From Punctularia strigosozonata HHB-11173 SS5 (Eukaryota > Basidiomycota > Agaricomycetes > Corticiales > Punctulariaceae): DNA of 64,000 nucleotides. The position numbers were made by a program, and so were the translations under genes. Under the pieces are notes generated by a model. The model worked only from the letters and a program-made list of their open reading frames with translations. It was not told where the DNA came from and made no database searches. Where the stretch lies: NCBI RefSeq assembly GCF_000264995.1, contig NW_006767442.1, forward strand, positions 1,066,420 to 1,130,419. Direction: 5' to 3'. Below are positions 22,573-33,385 of the stretch, one piece after another (within the stretch, counting starts at the first letter, position 1; every line of letters begins with the position of its first letter).

Positions 22573-24363
22573 ATGTCTGAGACTAATAGTGAACGTGTGG
22601 CACCAACGTCTTATCCATATGCGTGGACACCAAAATCCGAGTTGTCAATAGACGATTTCGTGAAGAAGGTGCGTATGCCGGTTGAATTACTATGTGCCAC
22701 CCGACCTGGCTGCTTATATGCGTTCTATGATGTAGTATCGTCCGTCTATGGTACAGGACGATGGCACCAAACCTGTGAGTTCATGAGCACGGGCTAGTGG
22801 CGAGGCATTGAAGGTCCTCTGACAAGGCCTATATGCGCAGTGGATTTGGGTCAGGACGTTAAAAGACGAAGGGCTGTCATTGCATGATAGCTCAGAAGCC
22901 ATCGAAGAGGCATCTACCGTATGTTAGTACTTTTTGAGCTTTGGCTGCACCTCGCTAACCACCATCCTGCCACTGCACAGTGCAAGAAGTAGCAACAAGA
23001 GTAGAGGAGATCCAGGCAAGCGTCGCAACGCACTGGATAATGTCTTATAGTTGACAGATATGTATTTCTTGCTGCAGAACGACGCGAGTATACCGCTCCG
23101 ATCAAGCAAGAAGACTGGTGCCAAGAGCAAGAAGGAGCTCCGCGAAGCCGTAAGCCGCCGGCTGAGGAAATACGATATGGGCTCATTGATGTTGCCGTAG
23201 GCTCAAGCTGAGGCTACCGAGAAACTAAGAGAAATATCCACTCGCCACGGTTATGTATGCGGGAAATGGTAAACGTGCACTCAGAACACAGTACTCATAT
23301 GGACTGGCACTCACTTCCATGGTGCATGTTTTGTGCCACAGGCTTGCCTTTGCCCCTGCTGATAAAGTCGACCTCATCTGGTCCAACCTCGCCAGTACGT
23401 ACCTTCAATACCGGACTGTAATCCAATCGTGCTCATGCCCAGAACTAGAGTCAATTGTCTCCGGCCCACTCTCCTCCACTGCCATATATACCGCGAAAGT
23501 GTCTACGTCCCCGAAAGTGGACTCGCCGAACTATCAGCATGTCATATGCATGTACATGCCAGATGTGTACAACAAAACTGCCGTCACCGAAGTATGTTAC
23601 CGATTCTTCCGCTTCTCATATGTTACATGCGCTTTTGGGGCGGCATTTCTTGCTTGATAGCGTGCCAATGGCTGATCGAGAGTTTAGGCCATGAAGGTTC
23701 TGTTGCAAGATCATGGCATGAACCTATCCGGCGTCAAATCCGATTTGTACACATGCATAGGTAATTATACATTTTCCGGATCTTGTTGCTCACACAGGTC
23801 GCTAATCGGCGTATCGGAAGGGTTGGACAGCAAACATCCAAGTGAAGTTCAATCCACAGTGAATTTGTTCCTTGTTTCGTCTTGGGTGTTTCGCTTGCAT
23901 ATGCTGACTTCACCTCGCAGATCTGGAAAAACAAGGATTTGATACCCGAGGTTGAGATCAAAGTGGGCACTTCGATAGATCCCTGGATATACCACGCTGG
24001 GCTTACGTATAACTTCAGGCGCTGAAGGACACCTTCTACGCCAATCTCAAGGATAAGGATAGCAAAACGACTGCTGCCAATGTGCAAAGCACCGCTGACA
24101 ATGGCAGCAAGCCAGCAGCCAACAAGTCCGACACCAATGGCAAACGAAAACTTCCCGGTAAGAAGAAAACCGCAAATGACGATCCTTTCGAGAGCGACAA
24201 CGAGGATGACAAAGGTAGGCGCAACCTTGACGACAAACTAGCCGCTTACAAAGGACGTGCACCCTCAGCCGAGGCGATAAAGAAAAGGCCAGTACCCGAG
24301 AAGAAATTACCACGGAAAAAGGCAAAGGTTGAGAATATTTTCGCTGACGACGACGATGCCTGA
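22573..24363 (+). CDS. Bles03/DUF1917 (UPF0696, C11orf68-like) protein
   Basis: Twelve exons join to 353 codons exactly. They are 22573-22668, 22757-22774, 22841-22922, 22981-23015, 23078-23149, 23201-23268, 23342-23394, 23443-23591, 23688-23760, 23821-23858, 23921-23950 and 24019-24363. The fold-defining pieces fit the Bles03 family (eIF4E-like fold): WIWVRTLKDEG, a coiled LREIST stretch, GKWLAFAPADKVDLIW, HVICMYMPDVYNKTAV, GVKSDLYTCIGLDSKHPSE and TIWKNKDLIPE-like IWKNKDLIPE. The last ~95 residues are a charged tail with KRKLPGKKKT and PRKKAKVENIF that looks nuclear and disordered. The function of the family is unknown. Intron 4 (23016-23077) is a GC-AG intron. Exon 2 is 18 bases. Confidence 0.8.
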
Positions 24364-24632
24364 CTGCCTTCGAACGCAATCCCGGAGCGACCGCAGAACT
24401 ATGCAAAATACTGCTTTGCCGTGCCTCGTGTACATTTGCTGCATCTTCGAACAGTGCCAATGCCGTCTTCCCCCTAGTACTTATCTCATGTAACATATTC
24501 AAACCTCTGGTGTTTCGCGAATACAACGGCATGGGGTTGCGGTCATATGGAAGATGCGATACAGCGGCAGTGCAAGGCTTATTGAGGAAGATGCATGATA
24601 TACTGATACATTGCTCCAGCAAGGGCACACGA

Positions 24633-26845
24633 TCAGGCGGAGCTACGCCCTCCCGCACGCCCGTCGGTTACGTTACGATGGACGGGCAAGGTACCAGCTG
24701 GCAATTCCAAGACCTGGTCTGCTTCATTCACCGCCAGAGGAACCGACAAGACTGCAATTTCGAGACTCTGGAAGTCCTCGGCCGATAGAACCGAGCCATC
24801 GCTCTGAAAACGACGCGTTAGCATACGTGCCGCATCGTATTGCGTCGCGAAGCTCGTACCTTTTGGATGCACCAATGCAAATTCTCCTTCAAATACGCGT
24901 CGATCTCAGCCTCGGGGCGTTCCTCAAATCCGCGATGCTTGAGCGACTCCGTGATGCTGACGAAACCCTCAGTGATCATATCCCTCTGGTCGTTGCAGTT
25001 CGGACAGCCCTGCGGGTGCGAGTTAACGAACTCGGCGTGGATACCAGCAAGGTTCGGTGAGGTGCGCCATTGCGCAGGGTTCTCAGGCGGCTCGCCGAGG
25101 AAGATGAGGATTGTATAGCTCTTTCCGATCTCGAATCGCTTGGATCGGATGCGAACGTACCACTCTACGAAGTGGGTCGGCGCTGCAGCTGGTGCCTGCG
25201 CACCGGCTTGGGCAGGAGGCATGAGGGACAGGAACGAGACGGGTGACGCTGCAACCGGAGCTTGGGAGGCAAGATCCACAGATGACGGGATCGCCACCGG
25301 CGAGTTCGCCTGTATGGGCCGGGCTCCGTACAGCTGGTTCACCTTGTTTCGGATGGCTGTGGTGATCTGATCCTGGGACTGGCCTTCCAAGCCGACAAAT
25401 TCGGGATATGTATAGTTCAAGTCGGTCCAGGTGCTGACGTCGGCTTCAGTTGACTTGTAGAAGGTCGTGGGGCCGTTCCAGAAGGGGGTCAAATCTACGC
25501 AAGAATAATCAGAAAGTTGATTTTGTGACCACGGCGCTGGCCTAACTAACCATCGTTAGCGATCTCGCCTTCCGGACCATCCTTTGCAAAAACACCGGCG
25601 GTTGGGTTCAACGCCTGCCATAACGCAAGAAGACGGTCCACCTAGGGATGATTCGTGAGTTCAGCGAAAAATCAAGGCACCGAGTCCTACATTAGAATGA
25701 TGGAGCCAGAAGATAGGATCGAATGCTGTGTCAGTGGTTCATCAGTTATGCTTGAACCGCCGGCACCCATCATCACTTACCTGCATAGCTGGGATCGGCC
25801 ATCTGGCCATTGCCGCCCACAGTAACATGGATGATATCATGAATCGATTCGAGGCTGTTAGCAAGTTGAACTGGACGGAGGTTGAGGATGACGACAGGAC
25901 GCAGTGCTTTCTCAACGTACTGGCACCTCGTTTCGGCTGGTAACCTTTGTTACTGAAAACCTTCCAATTCTTGAGGAGAACGAGGGTTTTGTAGGTTTCT
26001 GCTCGTATTCCATCGCCAAGCCAGTTGTTCAGGCCTTGTAAGGACCTTTGTATGTCGAAAGGTCAGCATTCAAGCATCTCCCCCTGCGGGAATGCCACTC
26101 ACTCAATCAGGGCAGGGACGTTCGTTTTAGTCGGATCATCGTCCTGAGAGTTCCGGACAGTTGTCGGCACGTCGGTGAAGGAGTCAAAGCTGGGGTCAAT
26201 GGGGTGAAATCGATAGGAGTACAGAGGATTCTCCACTTCGGCTTTGCCCTGCGCGGTCGTGACTTGGATCTTTTGAAGACGAATTACCTCGGCCGGGGGA
26301 ATAGCGTCCTGGGCCCAGTCCCAGTAAGGCGCTCTGAGGTCCCTGGCCGCCTCAAGCCATGCATCCTTGTCGCTGGTATACTTGTTAGCGACTTGCACGG
26401 CGTAGCCCTGCAAAGCTTGCTGTATACAGAACTCGGTCATCAGGAATGCGCCTCGGCACAGCACATCCATGATCGTACCTCAAACAACGTAACATATGGC
26501 CGATGCCAAGTGGGGAAGTTCGCAGTGGCATGCGCACAGTATCCCCACTGGGGTTTGTCGCCGGCATTGTCCCAAGGAGTGTGAGGGAGGCCGTGAATAC
26601 CACCGACACCGAACCACGATAGCGATTCGGATTGGTCCCTTCCCATCATGAGGACTAAAGCAACGTATATGAAAAAGTGGCTAGGCAGGCTCAGCGGAAT
26701 GCGTACTCAAAGCCTGAATGTACAGCGAGAACTGTTTTTCGTCCTTGATCAGATCCTTGATGTTCTTTCTAACGGCCTTGCGAGCTTGCATCTGACCGGG
26801 AGTGGGCAAGACACCCGTAACAGTGATCTGGTGCGAGGTTGACAT
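24633..26845 (-). CDS. Tyrosinase (polyphenol oxidase), mushroom type
   Basis: A multi-exon gene of about 600 residues that starts MSTSHQITVTGVLPTPG with no signal peptide, as in Agaricus tyrosinases, so it is probably cytosolic. It hydroxylates monophenols and oxidises diphenols to quinones for melanin. The CuA histidines lie in GIHGLPH, GYCAH (the Cys two residues before His forms the usual thioether) and FPTWHRPYV. CuB is SIHDIIHVTVGG and FDPIFWLHHSNVDR. LRAPYWDWA is present. The C-terminal part (from about FVEWYVRIRSKRFEIGKS) matches the domain that shields the latent enzyme until proteolysis. The stop is at 24635-24633 after NVTDGRAGGRSSA. Joins around both copper sites keep frame. Confidence 0.93.
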
Positions 26846-27840
26846 GGTGAACAACTAGCAGATATCAAGCGGTGTCGAGGCTGTTGTAGTATTTGTGTGC
26901 ACCATCTGTGGTCTTATATAGCTAGCACGAACGCCGCACGGGCGAGGCGTCCGTGATAGGAACGGAGCGATATCATCGGAAGGCCCGGGAATGGACGGAA
27001 GCAGGACAGAAAGCGTAAGTTGTCGAGCGTTCCGCTCCAAGCGCAATTCCTGCTGCTGTCAACGACCCTCATCTGACCTGTAGTTCAATGGTGTAATGAC
27101 GGCGTCTTGGCACATCCAGAGCGTAACTGCCTCGTGATCCGACGACTTTACGATATGAAGCTAGGAGAAAGCGACCCCGATTATACTGGATGACCATTCT
27201 TGACATGAATAGCTTCCAGGTCTCACAGACGGAAGGACTCACTCCTTCGGAGGACACCGTATTATGCCGTCCACCAGCACGACGGGTTGTGTGTGCGACT
27301 TTGCTCATGTCCTTGAAAGGCGGCGACTCGGGGCTGCGCTGACGCCGATCTTCGCGGTGAATAGCGTCGATTGAGCTCCCGCCAAGATTACCGTCATGGC
27401 AGCAGTATGCAGCACGTAATGACGCTGAATCTTGAGACAGGGCAGCTCGGTCGTTCTCGTGCGACGGACGTGTTCCTTGCGTCAGCTTCAGGTTTAATCG
27501 TGCAGAGATTATTCTTGCTCGCAGAAATCACATTGATGGGATCCCTTTCTCTCTGCGCGGCACGGCGTCAAGAATCGATTTCCTTTGGGTCAGCGAGCGC
27601 GGAAGACACGAAGAGCGTAATCAAGGGCTATCGAGCGTTGCACCAAATGGACACCCACGCGAGGGGAGCGCGTCTGCCGCAGTTTGCCGGCGTCGCTCTT
27701 TCGACCCGACCACCACATCCACCCATCGCGCTCACATGCTGCGTTCTTACACATCTCTAGTAGTGATTAGCTGTTGTTCATCCTCCTCTTGTCCACCGGT
27801 ACAAAGCGAAAATACAATAGCATGGAGACACCGATAAATA
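26846..27840. other. Intergenic between tyrosinase and GNAT genes
   Basis: Tyrosinase promoter side. Frames of 60-130 residues on both strands show no domains or splice support. Confidence 0.4.
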
Positions 27841-28461
27841 TCAATCGTCGACGCCGTAAACCTTGAGATCCTGGTCCATCTCGGGCAGCGCATATACCGC
27901 GCTTCGTGCACCTCCAAACACCCGCAGATTTCTCTCTCCTCTATACTGCAGCACTTTATTCAAGACCGCCTGGCTGTGCTTGTTATCCGCGGCGCAAAAC
28001 CCGAACACGCCCTTCAGCCCCAACTCCTTCGTCGCGTACGAGATCAACGCCCTCGTTACCTCAGTTGCGTACCCCTTGCCGTTCTCCTCGTCGATAATCG
28101 CGTACCCCACGTCGGGAAATTCGTACGCATTGGGCGGAACGCCGCTCAGGAGAGAACCACTCCCGATGGGGACGGATTCCTCGCGGGTCGCACCGGGCTT
28201 CGGCTTGAGCGAGACGAGGTACATGCCGTAGCCGTTGCGTGCGTGGTGGGCGCCGAAGCGCTGCTCGATGATGTTCTTGGCCTTCTCGGGCGTGTCGATA
28301 CCCGTTTTCCCGCAGCTCTGGACGAACCCGGGAGAACTCCACAGCGTGCACAGAAATTGGCAATGCGCAGGGACGTCGGGGAGCCAGTGTGAGATGTAGA
28401 GCCGGTCGGTCTCGATGAAGAAGTTGGGGTCGGGCGTGAAGGCGTTCCCTGATTCGGACAT
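27841..28461 (-). CDS. GNAT-family N-acetyltransferase (RimJ/RimL type)
   Basis: A single uninterrupted exon of 206 codons, which is rare in this window. It opens ETDRLYISHWLP, matching the ET-RL-L start of RimJ/RimL-like acetyltransferases. It contains PIGSGSLL, PDVGYAIIDEENGKGYATEV (the acetyl-CoA-binding Q/E-x-x-GKGYA loop) and ADNKHSQAVLNKV (the N-x-x-S-x-x-V-L-x-K motif). These proteins transfer acetyl from acetyl-CoA to an amine, often a protein N-terminus or small metabolite. The substrate is not predictable. The start ATG is at 28461 and the stop follows YGVDD. Confidence 0.9.
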   Translation of the reverse strand: MSESGNAFTPDPNFFIETDRLYISHWLPDVPAHCQFLCTLWSSPGFVQSCGKTGIDTPEKAKNIIEQRFGAHHARNGYGMYLVSLKPKPGATREESVPIGSGSLLSGVPPNAYEFPDVGYAIIDEENGKGYATEVTRALISYATKELGLKGVFGFCAADNKHSQAVLNKVLQYRGERNLRVFGGARSAVYALPEMDQDLKVYGVDD

Positions 28462-29466
28462 GTCGGTGGCTTTTTTTGGCGGAGTGTGTGTTCTTCTGCC
28501 TGCGATCTTTAGGTGTCGGGCTACTTGAGCCTTTGCTTCCGGAGACGGAGCCGTGGTATCGAAACCATGAGTCTTGCAATTGTGAGTCGCTATATCTATG
28601 ATCGTGACTCCCGATCATGATTCGTGTTCTCAGACTCAACCTTGACTCTGCCTCCATGTAACTGTGCCACTGTGAGCCCCTGGCTGTGTCGTCCTTGGCT
28701 CACTACATACCAGGCAGTAAGCTATGTTAGAGTTGCGATGACTGGATGTAAGGTGGAACCCATGCATGATGCGACGCGTCCCGCAAGGGATCGTTCGGTG
28801 GCGGTGCAGACAAGAATACATATGTGCGTTCCGTGCTCGCCTCGCATGGTTCCCAACAGTTCGATGCGTGCACAGTGACTGAGGGTGCTCAACGAAGCGA
28901 TTGAATACACAATGGCGCTGATGGACATCTGTTGCCTTTCAGGATTATCTCCGCGAACGAGTGGGCACCCACGGCCGTACCGTAACCGACACCGCCCATG
29001 TTTGCGGATTTCGGACACATCACACACTAGTCGGATAAACATCTTGTGCCCTTGGCATGCGTCCCTAGCAGTTTACGGTGGCATACTTCGTACAGAGTCA
29101 TCATAGGTCAGCACCCGCCCCAACTGTTCTCTAACCGTCGCCAAGCTAGATGATCGGATATAAGTAGTCTTAGGAAGATGTTTGCCCGGCGACTCGGAGC
29201 GCTATTTTTGTTTCTGGGAAGAGTTCGTATGGCCCCCCATCGCTCGATGTCTTGATTGTGCGACTGCGATCCATAGGCAGCTTCGTTCGGTGGTCGTGAC
29301 GAATAAGCGTACCAGGATATGAGAATGCAATGACGCTGCGAAGGAACTCCATACAGACTTTGCGGCGACGTCTCAGGAGTTGGGTCGCACTGACCGGAGC
29401 CAGAGAAGGAAAGCTGAATATGTGCATGCGGGCTTGAGGCTTCCTGATACGTCGTCCAAAGAATGG
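28462..29466. other. Intergenic between GNAT gene and DPH5
   Basis: No supported gene; several overlapping short frames only. Confidence 0.4.
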
Positions 29467-30555
29467 CTAATCCATTCTGCACCCATACACCCGCTGCGCA
29501 ACATCCAGCCAAGATTCGGTATTCACCGCGAACTCTTTGGCGTACTCGATCTCCAGATGGTGCACTCTCTTCCCTACGATGACCAAGCTATGCAGAGGCG
29601 ACCCAAATTTTTCCTCTGGCTGAGCCAGTAATTCTGCGAGCGTTCCGCATACAATGCGCTGCTCCTCCTGGCCGCCCACGCGAGACATCGCGATTGCGAG
29701 CGTTTTTTCGCCTGCTAGAATACCTTTTCCACGAGTTTCCTCGACTTCCAGTAGCTGCGAGACCGCGGTTGTGATCGACATGTAGCGCGGTGGCTCGTAG
29801 ATTTTCCTCCCCCTACGGGAATGTACAGTTAGTAGGTGCATTCGTTCCATGAAGAAGTACAACGTGCCTGGCCAAATTTTCTTCGCTCTGTTCCTTAACT
29901 TTAATGTCCAGCAAAATGAGAGTGTGCATCCCGAGTTCAGCGTTCTCGGCGATGCGATCATAGAAGCTATTCGGCTTCCAGGTATCCGTGAAGAAAACCA
30001 GTGAGACCGTCTGTCCAAAATTATACAGCTGCAGACCGCAGGCGCCCACCGCGTTCATGATCGAGGCGTTATGGATCACGCGGACTGGGATCTTGCGCGC
30101 GCGCGCTCGGAGAATGATATCCGTGTGCGTGGTGGCTCTGCAGATCACTATCAGCGGACCAAGGCACTCGCCGTCCAGTGCGCGATGCTGACCCGAAAGG
30201 GTCCCCGACCACTAAAAAGCAGACGTCCTCCTTGTCGGCGTCCTCGAGGATAGCGTCACTGTTGGTTTCCACCATGTCACGATCCGCCAGGATCACATCT
30301 TTCCCATAGAGTGCTTCCTAGCTCCGGAACCTATTTCTTACCTCGTGTTGAACGGAGGTGAGGAAGAGACTAACCAAGCGCTCCTTCTGGACTAATAATA
30401 TGCTCGTGTACGCTTCGAGGTAGACGCGAGCAGCTCCTCGAACCGCCTGGACTACTATCAGTGGGATATCGTGTTAATTCTATAACACTCACTTCCAAGC
30501 CCCGGACTGTGATGTCCTTCTCGTCGCAGAGTCCCAATCCGATGATGAAGAACAT
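29467..30555 (-). CDS. DPH5: Diphthine methyl ester synthase
   Basis: Five exons encode a protein beginning [21 protein letters not shown], the signature start of DPH5 (first 20: [20 protein letters not shown]). It continues with [83 protein letters not shown] and [11 protein letters not shown], and ends near RVYGCRMD. The enzyme methylates a modified His in elongation factor 2 with S-adenosylmethionine, the second stage of diphthamide synthesis. A VGDPFG motif binds the cofactor. The acceptor for exon 2 is best placed at GTCCAG about 30445, giving LE|AVRG. Length is normal for the family. Confidence 0.93.
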
Positions 30556-31693
30556 GCGTGCAAGATAGAGAGATTATGCGTGCGAATTTCGAAGTAGGGT
30601 GGCCAGCACCGCTTTCCGTGTGACCGCGTCCTTTTCATCACTAACTGAACTTCATCCTTCAACTCCGAACTGCGGCAAGTACTCATCATATCCAACTCGT
30701 CTTGGCTCGTTCATATCGTCACACAGTGATCTAGCAACATAAACTGCACCCTGAACTGCTTGAGAAAACTCTTCATAAACCGCCGGCCGAACAGGATACA
30801 GATTATGGATACGAACCCATTAGTGCATCGCAGAGATTCCAACGCAGTACTGCGACTGTGAATGACACGGCGCAGATTCGGGTATGAAACGTACCGGATC
30901 AGGGGATGCTACAAATGAACTCGGGCGCCCGTACTCCCCAAACATCTCGTCACCTTCTGGTTCGCAGCGCGTTTCTTGCACATGCAGTTGCAAGCCTACA
31001 CGAAAAGGCACCACTCGCTGTCAAGGAGATGAAGGAGATCAAGATCCAGCGTGAGATTTTGCTCCAGATCATGCTGACTCCGGATGATAATCTTGACTTC
31101 TAATCCGGCCAGTCTGTCGCAGCAATTTCCATTCCAGTTCGGCTGCGGGTTCGTCGCAGGTTGGTGTTCTTTGGGTCAACATCTGATTCGACGCTAGTAG
31201 TACCTCAAGGCACACAATGGCTGTGTCTCTTCTCTTGTGGTTCTCGTGCGTGGTGCATTTCGTCTTCCCGCTTTTTCATCCTCAGGAGTACGGACAGCCA
31301 TCCGTCAACGTCTACGACATTGGCAGTGCCTCAGCTTTCTGCATCAACTTAGTTTCAAAGGTTCCGGATCTTGATTCAACGTAACATACGGGTACGAGGG
31401 ACAGCACCCCTTTATTCTGGCTCAACTAAGATCAACGGCGACTCTTAGCATCGCCGATCCTCCCGGATGCGTTCATTCAGAAAGTATCATACGAAATCCA
31501 GGCAGGTGCGAGCGAGCGGTGAGCGTCTAATTGTAGAAGTTTGTGTCATGATGTTTCGGCCCTGCTTAACGCATCCATCGGATCATGTCCTCCTCTAGCT
31601 CGGGGTATATATTGCTTCAATGCGCGGACTCAGCCTGCAAAGCAAGATCCCACTAGCACTTCCAAAGGTTGCACGCGGTGCCTAGTTGACGCC
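30556..31693. other. Intergenic between DPH5 and the zinc-finger gene
   Basis: Divergent promoter region of DPH5 (minus) and the C2H2 gene (plus). A 65-residue plus frame ending at 31103 has a helical, charged C-terminus but no family match or splice support. Confidence 0.4.
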
Positions 31694-32681
31694 ATGTCTG
31701 GACTCCCAAGATTACCGAGCATCGAAGAAATGCTCCCAGGTCAGCCAAATCGCACGGCCATTTTTTCTGAACCTAACCACACTTGTTTTGTCAGAGCGTC
31801 TTTTCGAGCAAGCCCAGCAGCCAAGGAGCGGACGAGTTCCATCAGGACGCGAGTCCTTGCAGTCTCGGGCGCCTCCTGTGCAAAGCAATAATGCCGCTTC
31901 GGCGAACCCCTCCGCCATGCTCATGCATGCTCGTCCGTCGGCGACTCACCCCGAACACTACCCTCAAGCAAATGACCCTCGGACTTCCAGACGAGATGGA
32001 CGGTTAAACGCGTGGCCTGTTCCTGCGCAAGAACGAGGGCCATACTCTGTGCCGTCAGACAACAATCAGCGGAGGGGTACGTCTGTGAATCAGGGATACG
32101 CCGATCGAGCCTTACCCTCTCAAGCCTTACCCTCTACCTCCCCCAACGAGCAATCCTCTTTCACCGAAAACGAATCTGACGGGGACAGCGAAGGATCTCG
32201 AGGACAGCGTCACCCGCGTGGAACTGTCCACGAATGCGACGTATGCGGACGCCAGTTCAGCCGCCCAAGCAGCCTTGCTACCCATTACAATATACATACC
32301 GGAAATCGACGTGAGTGCTCCGCTCTCTCATGCGAACGCTCATGCTCATGAGTGACTACAATAGCATTCGAGTGCCCGTATCCGAACTGCGGAAGGCTGT
32401 TCTCAGTGAACAGTAACATGCGGCGACACTACCGCAACCACTTTCAGCCCTTGCCCGAAGAGCGTCCGGGCCTTCCGGCCGGGCAGAGGGTCTTCAGGCT
32501 GGACCAATTCCACGGTTACAACAACGTGCCCAACATGCCCTCGACGAATGCCCCGACTCCGCCGTTCGGGCAGCTGATGCCTTCGACTTCGAACACGTCG
32601 ATCCAGCCATCGACGTCGTCTTTCACCTTCGTCGATTCATCCGCGACCGCCGCGAACGCCCGCATGCGCGCTCCGAGATAA
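31694..32681 (+). CDS. C2H2 zinc-finger transcription factor
   Basis: Three exons (31694-31739, 31795-32310, 32365-32681) sum to 293 codons exactly. The first ~170 residues are low-complexity (Ser, Pro, Gln, Arg). They lead into two adjacent C2H2 fingers: CDVCGRQFSRPSSLATHYNIH, with linker TGNRP, then CPYPNCGRLFSVNSNMRRHY ending RNH. The linker is split by the last intron, a common place in basidiomycete finger genes. A Pro/Ser/Thr-rich tail follows. Likely a nuclear DNA-binding regulator; the target is unknown. The 150-base open stretch upstream of the ATG also begins with an ATG (31541), so a longer N-terminus is possible. Confidence 0.88.
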
Positions 32682-33385
32682 CTTGGTTTTGTAAGAATGC
32701 CGCCAATCCCTAGCCCAACTCAAAGACTCTTGTAGTGAACACAACTCCTAGATGCGACTTATTTATGTTACCTATGGTGGTGTGTTGCTTTCGTAAATTA
32801 TCTCCGTATTTGATCCCTTTGTACTGCGCCAGACTATAACGATTTGTTACCGGACTGGCTTCGGTGTTCACGCATTGGTACTCATGTCCTTTTCAAGCAA
32901 GCATCAGAGGCGTATCTCTGCCCTTGATGATGATGTGGAGAGGACGTGGATGGCCAAGGGTGTGCGTCAGGGTGTGCGTCTTCGCGGCAGCGCATGCGGG
33001 GCGCGATCTCGATCCCGCGCAGAGCTGCGAGGATCCGCTACCACCATCGCAAGGTCTGCACATCGCGCATGGTATCTTGAACCTGCGAATAAAGTCGCAA
33101 ATTGTCAACAATTGTCAACATGGTCATTCAGTCATGCCGTTGATAAGATTCCGTGCTCGAAAAGGTCTTTTGATCTTGAGGAGCTCCATATATGTGCACA
33201 GACTAAAGGCTGGCCAGGGTTGACAGCTAGTGTCACTATCGCTGCTAGCACCTCCATGGACTCATACAAGAACTACATCGACATCTGTCGTCCAGACCAT
33301 CAAACACAGCGGCTTGATGTCAAGCAAGTATGACACATTCAACTCGTTCAATCACATATCATATAAATGCGTCAGAATTACGTTG
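32682..33385. other. Convergent intergenic region
   Basis: 3' sides of the zinc-finger gene (plus) and giant BTB gene (minus). A short direct repeat of ATTGTCAACA sits near 33103-33123. No gene seen. Confidence 0.4.
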
